Shown: positions 49,048 through 57,950 of the stretch, one piece after another | Position numbering within the stretch: position 1 is the stretch's first letter | Layout of the letters: each line of letters begins with the position of its first letter | Translations under genes and position numbers: made by a program | Notes under the pieces: generated by a model | The model's input: the letters and a program-made list of their open reading frames with translations, nothing else | Database searches by the model: none | What the model was told of the DNA's origin: nothing | Assembly (NCBI RefSeq): GCF_009811555.1 | Contig: NZ_BLIN01000005.1 | Span: forward strand, 868,001-932,000 | From: Streptomyces caniferus | GTDB taxonomy: Bacteria; Actinomycetota; Actinomycetes; Streptomycetales; Streptomycetaceae | DNA length: 64,000 bases | Reading direction: 5' to 3'

Positions 49048-49365
49048 ATGAGCGACCCCTCTTCCGGCACCGTCGCAGGCCACGGACGGACCCCCCTCCC
49101 CCGCCCCGGGCGCATGCCGCGGTGGATCACCTCGGACATCATCCGGCAGACACCGGTGTTCGCCGGGCTGGTGAAGCAGTGGACGGAGCGTGCCGCCACC
49201 GTGCCCGGGGTTGCCGATCCGGAGTGGCAGCGGCTGGTCTCCTACCGCGCGCTGATGGAGGAGACCGAGACCGCCCTGACGGCCCTGCGGCCCCATCGCG
49301 CGCCCGATGTGCTGCCGTCGAGGAAGCAGGTCCCCGCGGCCCGCACCGCCCGTCTGGACGCCTGA
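49048..49365 (+). CDS. Hypothetical protein
   Basis: A 105-residue protein, basic, with a likely helical core (IIRQTPVFAGLVKQWTERA, YRALMEETETALTAL). It is divergent from the Gln/His-rich gene across an AT-rich promoter (48886-49047). It is a plausible real gene by composition. I do not recognise it. Confidence 0.5.
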   Translation: MSDPSSGTVAGHGRTPLPRPGRMPRWITSDIIRQTPVFAGLVKQWTERAATVPGVADPEWQRLVSYRALMEETETALTALRPHRAPDVLPSRKQVPAARTARLDA

Positions 49366-49497
49366 ACCCGCTGGGCGCCCGGGGCCCGTCGCGCGGGCCT
49401 GATACGGGGCCCGGGCCGGAGTACCGTTGGATTTGTCGAGGATGTCCCGCTGCCCGGCCCCTGGCCGGCAGCGGCTTTGACCAGCGACGGAGCCCGG

Positions 49498-49719
49498 GTG
49501 AGCGCGACGGATGACACGGACTTCAGCCCGATCGGGGTGATCGGGCGGGTGACCGTCTCCATCCCGACCGACGGACCGGGCGAGGTGCTGCTGCCCGTAC
49601 GCGGCGGAACCGAGGCCTTCGCCGCCTGGTCCCGCGAGCCCATCGCCCGCCATACCCAGGTCATCGTGGTGGACCACACCTCGGCGCGGTCGGTGATCGT
49701 CGCGCCGCTGCCCGGGTGA
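49498..49719 (+). CDS. NfeD-like OB-fold protein
   Basis: A 73-residue beta-barrel domain (GVIGRVTVSIPTDGPGEVLLPVRGG...QVIVVDHTSARSVIVAPL) like the C-terminal domain of NfeD proteins, without the membrane part. GTG 49498 has GGAG six bases upstream; a TTG at 49477 is the alternative. It lies 100 bases before the flotillin gene. NfeD-flotillin pairs act together in membrane-domain organisation, so the context supports the call. Confidence 0.72.
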   Translation: MSATDDTDFSPIGVIGRVTVSIPTDGPGEVLLPVRGGTEAFAAWSREPIARHTQVIVVDHTSARSVIVAPLPG

Positions 49720-49819
49720 CCGGGCCGTCCCGAAGACCGCGGCCGGCCGGGCCCTTCCTTTCCCACGGCCGTCCCCGCCCACCGACCGGGGCCGGCCGCA
49801 ACGGACCAGGAGCCTTGCG

Positions 49820-51058
49820 ATGTTGTTCTGGCATGTTCCCGCGCCGAACGAGGCGCTGTTGATCTCCGGCTCGAAGCGCCGGACCGGGGACGCCCAATTC
49901 CGTATCGTCACGGGCCATGGCTGCTGGGTCATGCCCGTCAAGCAGAAGGCGAGCGTGCTGGCGCTGTCGCTGCGGGAGGCGGAGATCTCCGAGGACTGCG
50001 TCACGCAGCAGGGCATCCGGATCGGGGTCCGGGCGGTCGCCGTCTTCAAGGTCGGGGACGACCAGACCTCGATCGCCAACGCCGCGCGCCGCTTCCTGGA
50101 CGAGCAGGCCACCATGGAAGAACTGGTGGGCCGGATCTTCGCCGGTCACCTGCGCTCGATCGTCGGCGGGCTGACCGTCGAGCAGATCATCCGGGAACGG
50201 GACCGGGTCGCCCAGGAGGTCAAGGACGGCAGCCACTCCGAGATGGAGAAGCTCGGCATCGTCGTCGACGCGCTGCAGATCCAGGAGATCGCCGACACCT
50301 CCGGCTACATCACCAACCTCGCCGCCCCGCACGCCGCGGCGGTCGCCAGCGCGGCCCGGATCGCGCAGGCGAAGGCCGACCAGGAAGCCACCGAGCGGGA
50401 ACAGCAGGCGGCGGCGCTCAAGGCCGAGTACGAGCGGGACACCGCGATCAAGCGGGCCGGCTTTCTCGCCGAGACGGAGCAGTACCAGGCCCGTGCCGCA
50501 CAGGCCGGCCCGTTGTCGCAGGCCAGGGCCTCGCAGGAGGTCATCGAGGAACAGACCGCGCTGGCCCAGCGGCAGGCCTCGCTCGCCGCGCAGCGGCTGG
50601 AGGGCGAGGTGCGCCGGCCCGCGGACGCCGAGGCCTACCGGCTGCGCACCCTGGCGGAGGCCCAGCGGGACCAGGTCCGCTTCGAGGCGGATGCCCGCGC
50701 CTACAGCGAGCGGGCGGTCGCCCAGGCACGGGCCGATGCGAACACGGCCGTCGCGGGCTCGCTGCGGGACGGCAACCAGGAGCTGATCGCCGCCAACCGC
50801 ACCATCGAGAACCTTCCCGCCCTCGCCAAGGCGGCGGCCGAGGGCCTCTCGGGTTCCCGGCTGACCGTCCTCAACGGCACCGACGGGATCAATGAGATCG
50901 CCTCCGGCATCGTCGGCGAGGGGCTGGCCATTCTCGACAGCCTCAAGAACGGGACCGGCACATCCGGTTCCGCTCCCCCGCTCGCCGACGGGACGGGGCC
51001 CCTGCCGCAGAAGGTGACGAATCTGAAGCGGGACGGCGCGGGATCCGGCTCCTCCTGA
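49820..51058 (+). CDS. Flotillin-family SPFH protein
   Basis: A 412-residue SPFH/flotillin protein. It starts MLFWHVPAPNEALLISG, a short hydrophobic membrane-insertion segment. The SPFH domain covers about 5-180 (LDEQATMEELVGRIFAGHLRSIVGG, LGIVVDALQIQEI). A long Ala/Glu/Gln-rich coiled coil (about 185-330) mediates oligomerisation. GGAG precedes the ATG. It is paired with an NfeD-like gene. It organises functional membrane microdomains; partner proteins are unknown here. Confidence 0.87.
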   Translation: MLFWHVPAPNEALLISGSKRRTGDAQFRIVTGHGCWVMPVKQKASVLALSLREAEISEDCVTQQGIRIGVRAVAVFKVGDDQTSIANAARRFLDEQATMEELVGRIFAGHLRSIVGGLTVEQIIRERDRVAQEVKDGSHSEMEKLGIVVDALQIQEIADTSGYITNLAAPHAAAVASAARIAQAKADQEATEREQQAAALKAEYERDTAIKRAGFLAETEQYQARAAQAGPLSQARASQEVIEEQTALAQRQASLAAQRLEGEVRRPADAEAYRLRTLAEAQRDQVRFEADARAYSERAVAQARADANTAVAGSLRDGNQELIAANRTIENLPALAKAAAEGLSGSRLTVLNGTDGINEIASGIVGEGLAILDSLKNGTGTSGSAPPLADGTGPLPQKVTNLKRDGAGSGSS

Positions 51059-51104
51059 CCGGTCCGTGCCCCCGCCCGAGCAGCGGCGGGGCAGGGAACC
51101 CGAC

Positions 51105-51156
51105 GGGCCCCGCGGGCTGCCGGACACGGAGCGTGTCCGGCGGCCCTGCGGGGCCC
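51105..51156. terminator. Strong hairpin between convergent flotillin and BenE genes
   Basis: GGGCCCCGCGGG...CCGGACACG pairs with CGTGTCCGG...CCCTGCGGGGCCC, with one bulge and a 3-base loop. It separates the flotillin gene from the diaminopropionate operon. Confidence 0.75.
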
Positions 51157-51196
51157 GGTCGGCTGGGCGTGTGTCCCCTCCCGGGGGTTCCGCAGG

Positions 51197-52504
51197 TCAG
51201 GCGGCGGCCTTTTCGGATGCCGCGCGCCGGCGGGTCAGGACGAGGTGGGCGATGACCCCGAAGAGCAGTCCCCAGAAGGCGGATCCGATGCCGAAGAGGG
51301 TGACGCCGGAGGCGGTGGCGAGGAAGGTGATCAGGGCCGCCTCGCGGTCCCTCTCCTCCTTCACCGCACCGGTCAGGCCGCCGGCCAGGGCACCGAGCAG
51401 CGCGACTCCGGCGACCGCCGCCACGAGTTCCTTGGGCAGACCCGCGAAGAGCACCACCAGCGTCGAGCCGAACGCCCCGATGAGGAGGTAGAACGCTCCG
51501 CAGGAGACGCCCGCCACGTAGCGGCGCCCGTGGTCGCGGTGGGACTCGGGGCCGGTGCAGATCGCCGCCGTGATCGCCGCGAGGTTGATGGCGTGCGAGC
51601 CGAACGGGGCGAGCAGCGTGGAGACCAGGCCCGTCGAACCGATCAGCAGACGGTCCTTGGGCCGGTAGCCGGACGCGGTGAGCACCGCCATGCCCGGGGC
51701 GTTCTGCGAGGCGAGCGTCGCCAGGATCATCGGCACCGCGATGCCGATGAGGGAGGCGAGCGAGAAGTCCGGGGTCGTCAGGACCGGCTTGGCCAGCTCG
51801 ATCCGGTCCAGATGGATGTCCAGCCGGGAGCCGGCCGCGCTGGCGACGACGCCCGCCGCCAGGGCGACGAGTACGGCGTACCGGGGCAGCCAGCGCTTGG
51901 CCAGGAGGTAGGCGACGAGCACCGAACCGGCAATGACCGGCGCGGTCTTGAGGGAGGTGAAGACTCCGGTGCCGAACGAGAACAGGATGCCGGCGAGCAT
52001 GGCCGAGACGACGGCGGTGGGCACCTGCCGCATCAGCCACCCGAACACCCCGGTCAGACCGACCAGGGTGATCACCAGTCCGGTGATGAGGAAGGCGCCG
52101 ATGGCCTCCGCGTAGGAGTACGCGCCCAGGCTCGTGACCAGCAGGGCCGCGCCCGGTGTCGACCATGCGGTGATCACCGGCATCTTGGTGCGCAGGCTCA
52201 GCGCGATGCAGGTCAGGCCGCTGCCGATGGAGATGGCCCAGACCCAGGAGCTGGTCTGGGCGGTGGAGAGGTGCCCGGCGGACGCCGCCGCGAGCACGAT
52301 GACGAGCGGGCCCGAGTAGGACACGACGACGGCGACGAAGCCCGCCAGTACGGCGGACAGCGAGGCGTCGCGCAAGAGGCCGGGGCGGCGCTCCGGCCCC
52401 GCGGCCGGGGGCGCGTCGGCACCTTCCGGTGCCGCGGCGCCCGCCAGCGGGGAGGAGTCCGGCGGCGCGGCGTCGGGGTGGGGGGTGGGTGTCTTGGAAC
52501 TCAA
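51197..52504 (-). CDS. BenE-family (benzoate:H+ symporter-like) transporter
   Basis: A 435-residue polytopic protein with about 12 helices and the BenE pattern (ISIGSGLTCIALSLRTKMPV, ITAWSTPGAALL, ASGYRPKDRLLIGSTGLVS). It starts at TTG 52504, overlapping the stop of the PLP-enzyme gene (TTGA), so it is the last gene of the sbnA-sbnB operon. In that context it may import a precursor or export the product rather than carry benzoate. The N-terminal 45 residues are Pro/Ala-rich and cytosolic. Confidence 0.78.
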   Translation of the reverse strand: MSSKTPTPHPDAAPPDSSPLAGAAAPEGADAPPAAGPERRPGLLRDASLSAVLAGFVAVVVSYSGPLVIVLAAASAGHLSTAQTSSWVWAISIGSGLTCIALSLRTKMPVITAWSTPGAALLVTSLGAYSYAEAIGAFLITGLVITLVGLTGVFGWLMRQVPTAVVSAMLAGILFSFGTGVFTSLKTAPVIAGSVLVAYLLAKRWLPRYAVLVALAAGVVASAAGSRLDIHLDRIELAKPVLTTPDFSLASLIGIAVPMILATLASQNAPGMAVLTASGYRPKDRLLIGSTGLVSTLLAPFGSHAINLAAITAAICTGPESHRDHGRRYVAGVSCGAFYLLIGAFGSTLVVLFAGLPKELVAAVAGVALLGALAGGLTGAVKEERDREAALITFLATASGVTLFGIGSAFWGLLFGVIAHLVLTRRRAASEKAAA

Positions 52505-53703
52505 CGGTTGTCCTTAGCGGCCTTTTCAAGGGCCTGTTCGAGGTCGGCGACGAGGTCTGTGGGGCTTTCCAGACCTATGGACAGGCGCAGCATGTCCTTC
52601 GGCGAGGTACTACCCGGCCCTTCGAAGGTGTAGCGGTGTTCGATCAGGCTCTCCACGCCGCCCAACGACGTGGCACGGATGAAGAGTTCGCAGTGGTTCG
52701 CGGTCCGCAGGGACTGCTCCCACGGGCCGTCGACGTGCAGGGAGAGCATGCCGCTGAATCCGTCGGTCATCTGGCGGGCGGCGATCTCGTGTCCGGGGTC
52801 GGTGGGCAGCCCCGGGTAGGCGACGCGGCGGATGAGGGGGTGGTCCGCGAAGTGCTCGGCCACTGCCTGCGCGGTGGCCGAGATCTGCCGCATACGGGGG
52901 AAGAGCGTGCGGATGCCGCGCATGAGGAGGTAGGTCTCCAGCGGGCCGAGTATCGGGCCGGTCAGCCGGCGGTGCAGTTGCAGCCGCTCCCAGATCGCGT
53001 CCCGGGCCTCCGTGCTCTCCGGCGCCTTGACGAGCAGTCCGGCGACGACATCCGTATGGCCGTTGAGGTACTTGGTGCCGGAGTGCATGATCAGGTCGGC
53101 GCCGAGCGCGAACGGCTTGGAGTGCACCGGGGTGGGGACGGTGTTGTCGACGCCGAAGAGGGCGCCGGCCCGGTGCGCGATCTCGGCGCACCCGGCGAGG
53201 TCGGTCACCGTCCAGGTGGGGTTCGCCGGGGACTCCGCCCATACGAGGGCGGTCGGGGCCGCGCTCACGGCGGCCGCCACCGCATCGAGGTCGTTCATGG
53301 GCGCCTGGACGACCTCCAGTCCGCGCGGGGCGCCGAACTCCCGCAGCCACTTGGTGAGTCCGAAGTACATGGTCTGCGGGACCACGACGCGCGCGCCGGC
53401 GGGCAGCACCTGGAAGACGGAGGTGGCGGCGGCCATCCCGGACGAGAAGACGAGCGCGTCCGAGCCGCCCTCCAGACCCGCCACGACGTTCTCGACCTGC
53501 TCGTACCCCGGCGTGCCCTGGTCCCGGAGGTAGGCCAGCCCGGCGGGCGAACGGTACTCCTCGTCGCGCGCGAAGGTCGCGCCCAGTCCGATCGGGGGCG
53601 GCACGGCGCCGGTGGTCGGGCAGCGCCAGCCGTCGCCCTGCGCGGCGCGCGTCTCGGGCCGGTACTCCTGCGTCCACGGGGTGAAGGTCTCGCTGTTGTT
53701 CAT
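52501..53703 (-). CDS. Cys/Met-metabolism PLP enzyme (cystathionine gamma-lyase/synthase-like)
   Basis: A 400-residue fold-type I PLP enzyme. PLP Lys is K211 in HSGTKYLNGHTDV, the PLP-ring Asp is D186 (GVDNTVPTP), and YLRDQGTPGYEQVENVVAGLEGG holds the partner-subunit Tyr. The chemistry of this family is beta/gamma elimination or replacement. It sits in an operon with sbnA/sbnB, a flavoprotein and a transporter, so it may tailor a diaminopropionate-derived or related amino acid instead of serving methionine metabolism. Its start overlaps the flavoprotein stop (ATGA-type). Confidence 0.83.
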   Translation of the reverse strand: MNNSETFTPWTQEYRPETRAAQGDGWRCPTTGAVPPPIGLGATFARDEEYRSPAGLAYLRDQGTPGYEQVENVVAGLEGGSDALVFSSGMAAATSVFQVLPAGARVVVPQTMYFGLTKWLREFGAPRGLEVVQAPMNDLDAVAAAVSAAPTALVWAESPANPTWTVTDLAGCAEIAHRAGALFGVDNTVPTPVHSKPFALGADLIMHSGTKYLNGHTDVVAGLLVKAPESTEARDAIWERLQLHRRLTGPILGPLETYLLMRGIRTLFPRMRQISATAQAVAEHFADHPLIRRVAYPGLPTDPGHEIAARQMTDGFSGMLSLHVDGPWEQSLRTANHCELFIRATSLGGVESLIEHRYTFEGPGSTSPKDMLRLSIGLESPTDLVADLEQALEKAAKDNR

Positions 53704-55550
53704 CGCTTCCTCGAAATCAGTGACGGCAGGGCAGTGCCCAGGGCGAGTTCCGCGTCCAGCAGTGCACGGGAGGGCACGCCGGGCGAGGGCACGTAGTGGT
53801 TGTAGTAGCTCGATCCCTCGGTGTGCGGGCCGAGGAGGAACAGGCGCGGCTGCGCGGTACCCGTTCGGTCGACGCCCTGACCCCGGCGGGTGACGTCGAG
53901 TCCGTGCACCGTTCCTCCGCGGTGGGCGAGGGTGCGCAGGCGGCCCGCGGCGACGAGCGTGCCGAGCAGGGACCCGGGCACCCGGTCGGCACCGGGCTCG
54001 GCCACATGCGCCTGCACGACGTGGTCGGCCTCCATCCGCAACGGCTGGGCCAGGCAGGTGGATTCCAGCCGCCACGGGCCCGCCCCGGCCGGGGCGACGA
54101 CCTTCGGCCGGGGGCCGGGGCCGAGTCGGACGATCCCCGCGTCGATCAGGGAGAGCAGCTCCGCCGAGCGGTCGAGCTGGGGGCCGATCACCAGCCGGTT
54201 GACCGTCGGGGCGAACTCCCCGAAGAACGCGGCCAACGAGGCGTCGTCGACGCCCGGCGGGTCGATGACCGCCCGTAGGACGTCGCGGTGGTCGCGGAGG
54301 ACCTCCAGGGCCTCCTTCAGCGGGCTCACGCCGAGGCCTTCCTCGGCCGCGGCCAGATCGCCGGCGACCTCGGCGCAGAACCAGTCGCGGTAGGCGTCGT
54401 GGTCCGTCCACTGGCGGTCCGAGAGGTCCGCGGACAGGATCTGGGGCACCGGACCGGGGCCGAACCGGGCACGCAGCTCCGCCAGCACGCTCTCGTGCCC
54501 CGCACGGGCGCAGCGCCTGGTGAGCTCCAGGCCCGCGCTCATGGCGTCGTCCGTCTCCCGGGCCAGCATCGTGCGGTAGTAGGCGAGTTCCATCTCGGCC
54601 TCGACCAGCGGCAGGACGTCGTCGGCGAAGTGGAGCCGTCCCTCCGTACGCCGGGCGCGCAGGGCGTCGAGACGGTCCGTGGTCAGCACCAGTGGAGCGA
54701 AGCGCACCCGTCCCGGGTGGAGGCGGGGGCGGCTGCGCGCGGGCAGTCCGGAGCGGTTGGTGAGCACGATCGACGGCTCCCTCCCGCTGGGGAGATAGCG
54801 CATGCCGTCCGCGCCCGTGGTGTGCGTGCCGCCGCGTCCGAGCGTCAGTGTGGCGATGACGTCCATGGCGGTCAGCCCCGTGCCGAGCACGGCCACGCGT
54901 TCGCCCGGTCCGATGCCGTCGAGCGCCTCGGGCAACGGGTAGGGGCGGGTGACCAGCCGCGGATCGGACGCGGGCGCCGGGGGCTGGTAGAGCGTGTGGT
55001 GCCCGACGGTGACGAAGACGGCGTCGGCGTCGATGCGGGTGCCGTCGGCGAGGACGACCGTCTCGGTGTTCGCCGCTCCGGGGAGGATGTCGAGGGCCGT
55101 CGTACGATGCCGGACCAGCGTGAGGCTCTCGGGTGCCGCGTCGGCGATCTGCTCCGCTGCCCAGACGAGGTAGGCGTGGAGGAGCCTGCGCGGCAGGAAG
55201 TCGTTCGGCCGGATCTCCCGGCCCTCTCCCGCGCGCACGGTGTAGCCGTCGTCCGCCAGCCGCAGGTCCCGCTGCCGGCACCACGCGTGGAGCGAAGGGC
55301 CGGAGACCGGGACGGGGCCGTCCACCATGTCCGCGTCGGCGAAGGCCGTCAGCTGGGCGCAGACGGTGTTGAGCAGGAGGTGGTCGGGCTGTCCGGGCAG
55401 GTGGAATCCGGCGCCGAAGGGCTGCGGGTCGATGAGGTGGACGGTGAGCGGGACGGGCCGTTCGAGGCAGTGCGCGACCAGTCGTTCGACGAGGCCCAGC
55501 CCGCGCGATCCGGCCCCCACGATGGCGAGGGAGCGGGGTATGTGGTTCAC
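53700..55550 (-). CDS. FAD-NAD(P)-binding protein (PF13454 type)
   Basis: A 616-residue flavoprotein. It starts SLAIVGAGSRGLGLVERLVAH, the dinucleotide-binding loop, then FGAGFHLPGQPDHLLLNTVCAQL, which is characteristic of the FAD-NAD(P)-binding family. A second nucleotide loop is VAVLGTGLTAMDVIATLTLG. The family lies near N-hydroxylating and related monooxygenases but is mostly uncharacterised. The start overlaps the sbnB stop (GTGA at 55547-55550). It may oxidise the diaminopropionate amine or a conjugate; this is inference from context. Confidence 0.75.
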   Translation of the reverse strand: MNHIPRSLAIVGAGSRGLGLVERLVAHCLERPVPLTVHLIDPQPFGAGFHLPGQPDHLLLNTVCAQLTAFADADMVDGPVPVSGPSLHAWCRQRDLRLADDGYTVRAGEGREIRPNDFLPRRLLHAYLVWAAEQIADAAPESLTLVRHRTTALDILPGAANTETVVLADGTRIDADAVFVTVGHHTLYQPPAPASDPRLVTRPYPLPEALDGIGPGERVAVLGTGLTAMDVIATLTLGRGGTHTTGADGMRYLPSGREPSIVLTNRSGLPARSRPRLHPGRVRFAPLVLTTDRLDALRARRTEGRLHFADDVLPLVEAEMELAYYRTMLARETDDAMSAGLELTRRCARAGHESVLAELRARFGPGPVPQILSADLSDRQWTDHDAYRDWFCAEVAGDLAAAEEGLGVSPLKEALEVLRDHRDVLRAVIDPPGVDDASLAAFFGEFAPTVNRLVIGPQLDRSAELLSLIDAGIVRLGPGPRPKVVAPAGAGPWRLESTCLAQPLRMEADHVVQAHVAEPGADRVPGSLLGTLVAAGRLRTLAHRGGTVHGLDVTRRGQGVDRTGTAQPRLFLLGPHTEGSSYYNHYVPSPGVPSRALLDAELALGTALPSLISRKR

Positions 55551-56548
55551 CACCGGCGGGTCTCCCCGAAGAAGTTGGGCACCTCGATGGCGGAGCCGTC
55601 CTTGCGGGCCTCGCCCAGGACGAATGCGCCGACCGCCAGGTCCAGCACGCCCAGGCCGAACGGCGAGAAGATCACCGGGCGGTCCGGGGAGAGCGTCACG
55701 TCGCCGTTCAGCACTCCGGCGAGGGTTCCGTTGACGAACTCGCGGGAGCCGGACAACTGCTCCGCGAGGTGGGGCGACGTCCGCGCCTTGAGGCAGTGGT
55801 CGATGTCGTCGAGGACGTTGTCCGCCGCGAGGATCACCTCGGGGGCCAGGTCGCGCAGGGAGATGTGGAGCACGAGCTGACCGGGCTTGAACGGCGTGCT
55901 GACGTAGGGCTCCAGCGCGGTCGTGGCGAAGACGACGGTGTCGGCCTGCAGCGCGGCATCGAGGTCGGCGGTGAACTCGGCGGGACAGTGCTGGGTGGTG
56001 CGCACATGCTCGGCCAGGGCCTGCCCGGAGGTCTCGTCGAGGTCGTGGACGAGGTACGAGTCCGGTACGCAGCCGGCGACGGCGAGGTAGTCGCAGATGT
56101 TGCGGGCGATGACGCCCCCGCCCACGACGGCGATCCGAGTGCCGGCGAAGCCGTCCGGGCGGAGCGTGGTGGCGGCGACGGCCGCGGAGGCGGCGGTGCG
56201 CGCCGAGCTGATGCTCGCGGCTTCCAGGCAGGCGATCGGGTAGCCGGTCTCGTAGTCGTTCAGCAGGAGGACGGCCGAGGCCCGCGGGGCCCCGATGCGG
56301 GTGTTGCCCGGGAAGCTCGCGATCCATTTGATGCCGGCGAGCTGGACGTCGGCGCCCAGGAAAGCGGGCAGCGCAATGATCCGGGAATCCGGCTTGTCCG
56401 GGAAGCGGAGGAAGTAGCTGTCCGGATTGATGGAATCTCCGGCCTCATGCGCCTGGTAGGCGCCGCGCACAATGCCGAGAACGTCCCCGCGTTTGCCGTC
56501 GAGGACATGGCGGACCGTTTCTCCGGCGACGATCTCGAAGTTGAACAT
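55547..56548 (-). CDS. sbnB: 2,3-diaminopropionate biosynthesis protein SbnB
   Basis: A 333-residue member of the ornithine cyclodeaminase / mu-crystallin family. It has an NAD-binding loop (IAVVGGGVIARNICDYLAVAG), DYETGYPIACLEAASISSARTAA with the substrate-site residues, and the C-terminal FSPFGLGVLDLAVG. SbnB oxidatively hydrolyses the N-(1-amino-1-carboxyethyl)glutamate made by SbnA to L-2,3-diaminopropionate and 2-oxoglutarate. It directly follows sbnA, with a 16-base gap. Confidence 0.85.
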   Translation of the reverse strand: MFNFEIVAGETVRHVLDGKRGDVLGIVRGAYQAHEAGDSINPDSYFLRFPDKPDSRIIALPAFLGADVQLAGIKWIASFPGNTRIGAPRASAVLLLNDYETGYPIACLEAASISSARTAASAAVAATTLRPDGFAGTRIAVVGGGVIARNICDYLAVAGCVPDSYLVHDLDETSGQALAEHVRTTQHCPAEFTADLDAALQADTVVFATTALEPYVSTPFKPGQLVLHISLRDLAPEVILAADNVLDDIDHCLKARTSPHLAEQLSGSREFVNGTLAGVLNGDVTLSPDRPVIFSPFGLGVLDLAVGAFVLGEARKDGSAIEVPNFFGETRRW

Positions 56549-56564
56549 AGAGCTTCCCCCCTTC

Positions 56565-57539
56565 TCAGGCCGGTGCCTGAGATATCTTGTGGCCGACTAT
56601 GCCGGGCCAGCGTTCGGCCACCCATGCGTCGTTGTAGACGGTCTCCAGATAGCGATCTCCGAAGTCCGGTGAGATCGCCACCACGACACTGCCTTCCGGA
56701 ATCTTCTTGGCCGCTTCCTGTACGGCACACAGCACCGTGCCCGTCGACCCGCCCAGGAGCAGTCCGCGTTCTTCGGCCAGCATCCGGCACATCTCGACGG
56801 AATCCGCCTCGGAAATCAGCACGACGTCGTCGATATTCCGTGTGTCCAGTATTTCCGGGCGCCTGCTCGTCCCCAGGCCGGGAAGGTGACGCCGGGCGGC
56901 CGGCCCGCCGAAGGTCACGGAGCCCTCGGCGTCCACCGCGATGATCCGGGTGACGGGGCTGTGCCGGCGGAGATACTCCGCGCAGCCCATCAGCGTGCCC
57001 GTCGTACCGGCCCCGATGAAGGCGTAGTCGATGTGGCCGATCTCCTCCAGGAGCGCACGGCCGGTGCGGTCCCGGTGCGCCCGCGGGCCGGCAGGGTTGG
57101 CGTACTGGTTCAGCCAGTGGAGCTCGGGATCACGGCGCAGCCGCTCGCCGATGTAGTCGATGCGCGATTGCAGATAGCCGCCCTGGGCGTCCCGGACGTC
57201 GATGACCACCACTTCGGCGCCGAGGACCCCCATCAGACGTCTGGACTGGGCGGTGGCGTTGGGGTCCGTGACACAGGTCAGTGGGTAGCCCTTCGCAGCG
57301 CACACCATCGCCAGGGCGACGCCGAGATTTCCCGACGTCGACTCGATCAGCCGGGTCCGCGGAAAACAACGGCCGGAGTCCTCGGCCGCCTCCACCAGCG
57401 CGACGGCAGTCTTGAGCTTTACCGAACCGGCAGGATTGAGACCTTCCAGTTTAAGGAAGACTGAACTCCCCGGAACCAGTTGGTCGAGCCGGATGAAGAG
57501 ATCATCCAGCACGAGATCATAAACTTCTTCCGCTATCAC
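56565..57539 (-). CDS. sbnA: 2,3-diaminopropionate biosynthesis protein SbnA
   Basis: A 324-residue fold-type II PLP enzyme, cysteine-synthase-like. The PLP Lys is K41 (NPAGSVKLKTAV), the substrate loop is ESTSGNLGVALA, and the phosphate-binding loop is GAGTTGTLMG. SbnA joins O-phosphoserine and glutamate to give ACEGA. The GTG at 57539 fits the expected N-terminus (VIAEEVYDLVLDDLF) and the family length of about 325; longer frames run into the AT-rich promoter. It is first in the operon sbnA-sbnB-flavoprotein-PLP enzyme-transporter. Confidence 0.85.
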   Translation of the reverse strand: MIAEEVYDLVLDDLFIRLDQLVPGSSVFLKLEGLNPAGSVKLKTAVALVEAAEDSGRCFPRTRLIESTSGNLGVALAMVCAAKGYPLTCVTDPNATAQSRRLMGVLGAEVVVIDVRDAQGGYLQSRIDYIGERLRRDPELHWLNQYANPAGPRAHRDRTGRALLEEIGHIDYAFIGAGTTGTLMGCAEYLRRHSPVTRIIAVDAEGSVTFGGPAARRHLPGLGTSRRPEILDTRNIDDVVLISEADSVEMCRMLAEERGLLLGGSTGTVLCAVQEAAKKIPEGSVVVAISPDFGDRYLETVYNDAWVAERWPGIVGHKISQAPA

Positions 57540-57950
57540 CAGAATCCAAACCGTTGAAATTGGGCAGCGCAAAGCAACTGCACTCGCAAAAGCGAGGTAC
57601 CCAAGGGCTTGTTGGTCGGCGCACGGGTCAGGCGCGCTACGCAGAAGGGACCCTTCCCCCCGTCCCCGTTGGTCGCAAATCCCCCATTCGCGATGCGACA
57701 GGGCAATCCTGCCACTTCGCAAGCCCCATGACAACGATTCACCTGAAACCAAAAAAGTTGAAGGGTGAAATGCGGGGGCGCTGCGGCGGAATGCATTCTT
57801 CCTTTTTGTCGGGCAGTCCGCCCGGGTTCACCGGGTCACCGGCGGAACGGCCCCGTCCGCCCCGAAGTTCAGCGGAATCCGCACGCGGCACGGCATGCGG
57901 AGGGCCCGGGATCACCATCCCGGGCCCACCGCGTGATCAGCCGACGAGGT
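57540..57950. other. sbn promoter region and spacer
   Basis: About 410 bases, AT-richer near 57720-57800, holding the sbnA promoter on the minus strand. I saw no Fur/IdeR-type iron box and no clear -35/-10 pair. The right part contains the terminator of the His-rich gene. Confidence 0.4.
57902..57927. terminator. Terminator of the His-rich secreted-protein gene
   Basis: GGGCCCGGGAT (57902-57912) and ATCCCGGGCCC (57917-57927) pair perfectly over a CACC loop, 24 bases after the stop. Confidence 0.8.

Noticed and set aside
57540..57800. Iron-box (Fur/IdeR) control of the sbn operon
   Set aside because: No 19-bp palindrome of the TTAGGTTAGGCTAACCTAA type is present, so a siderophore role is not supported.
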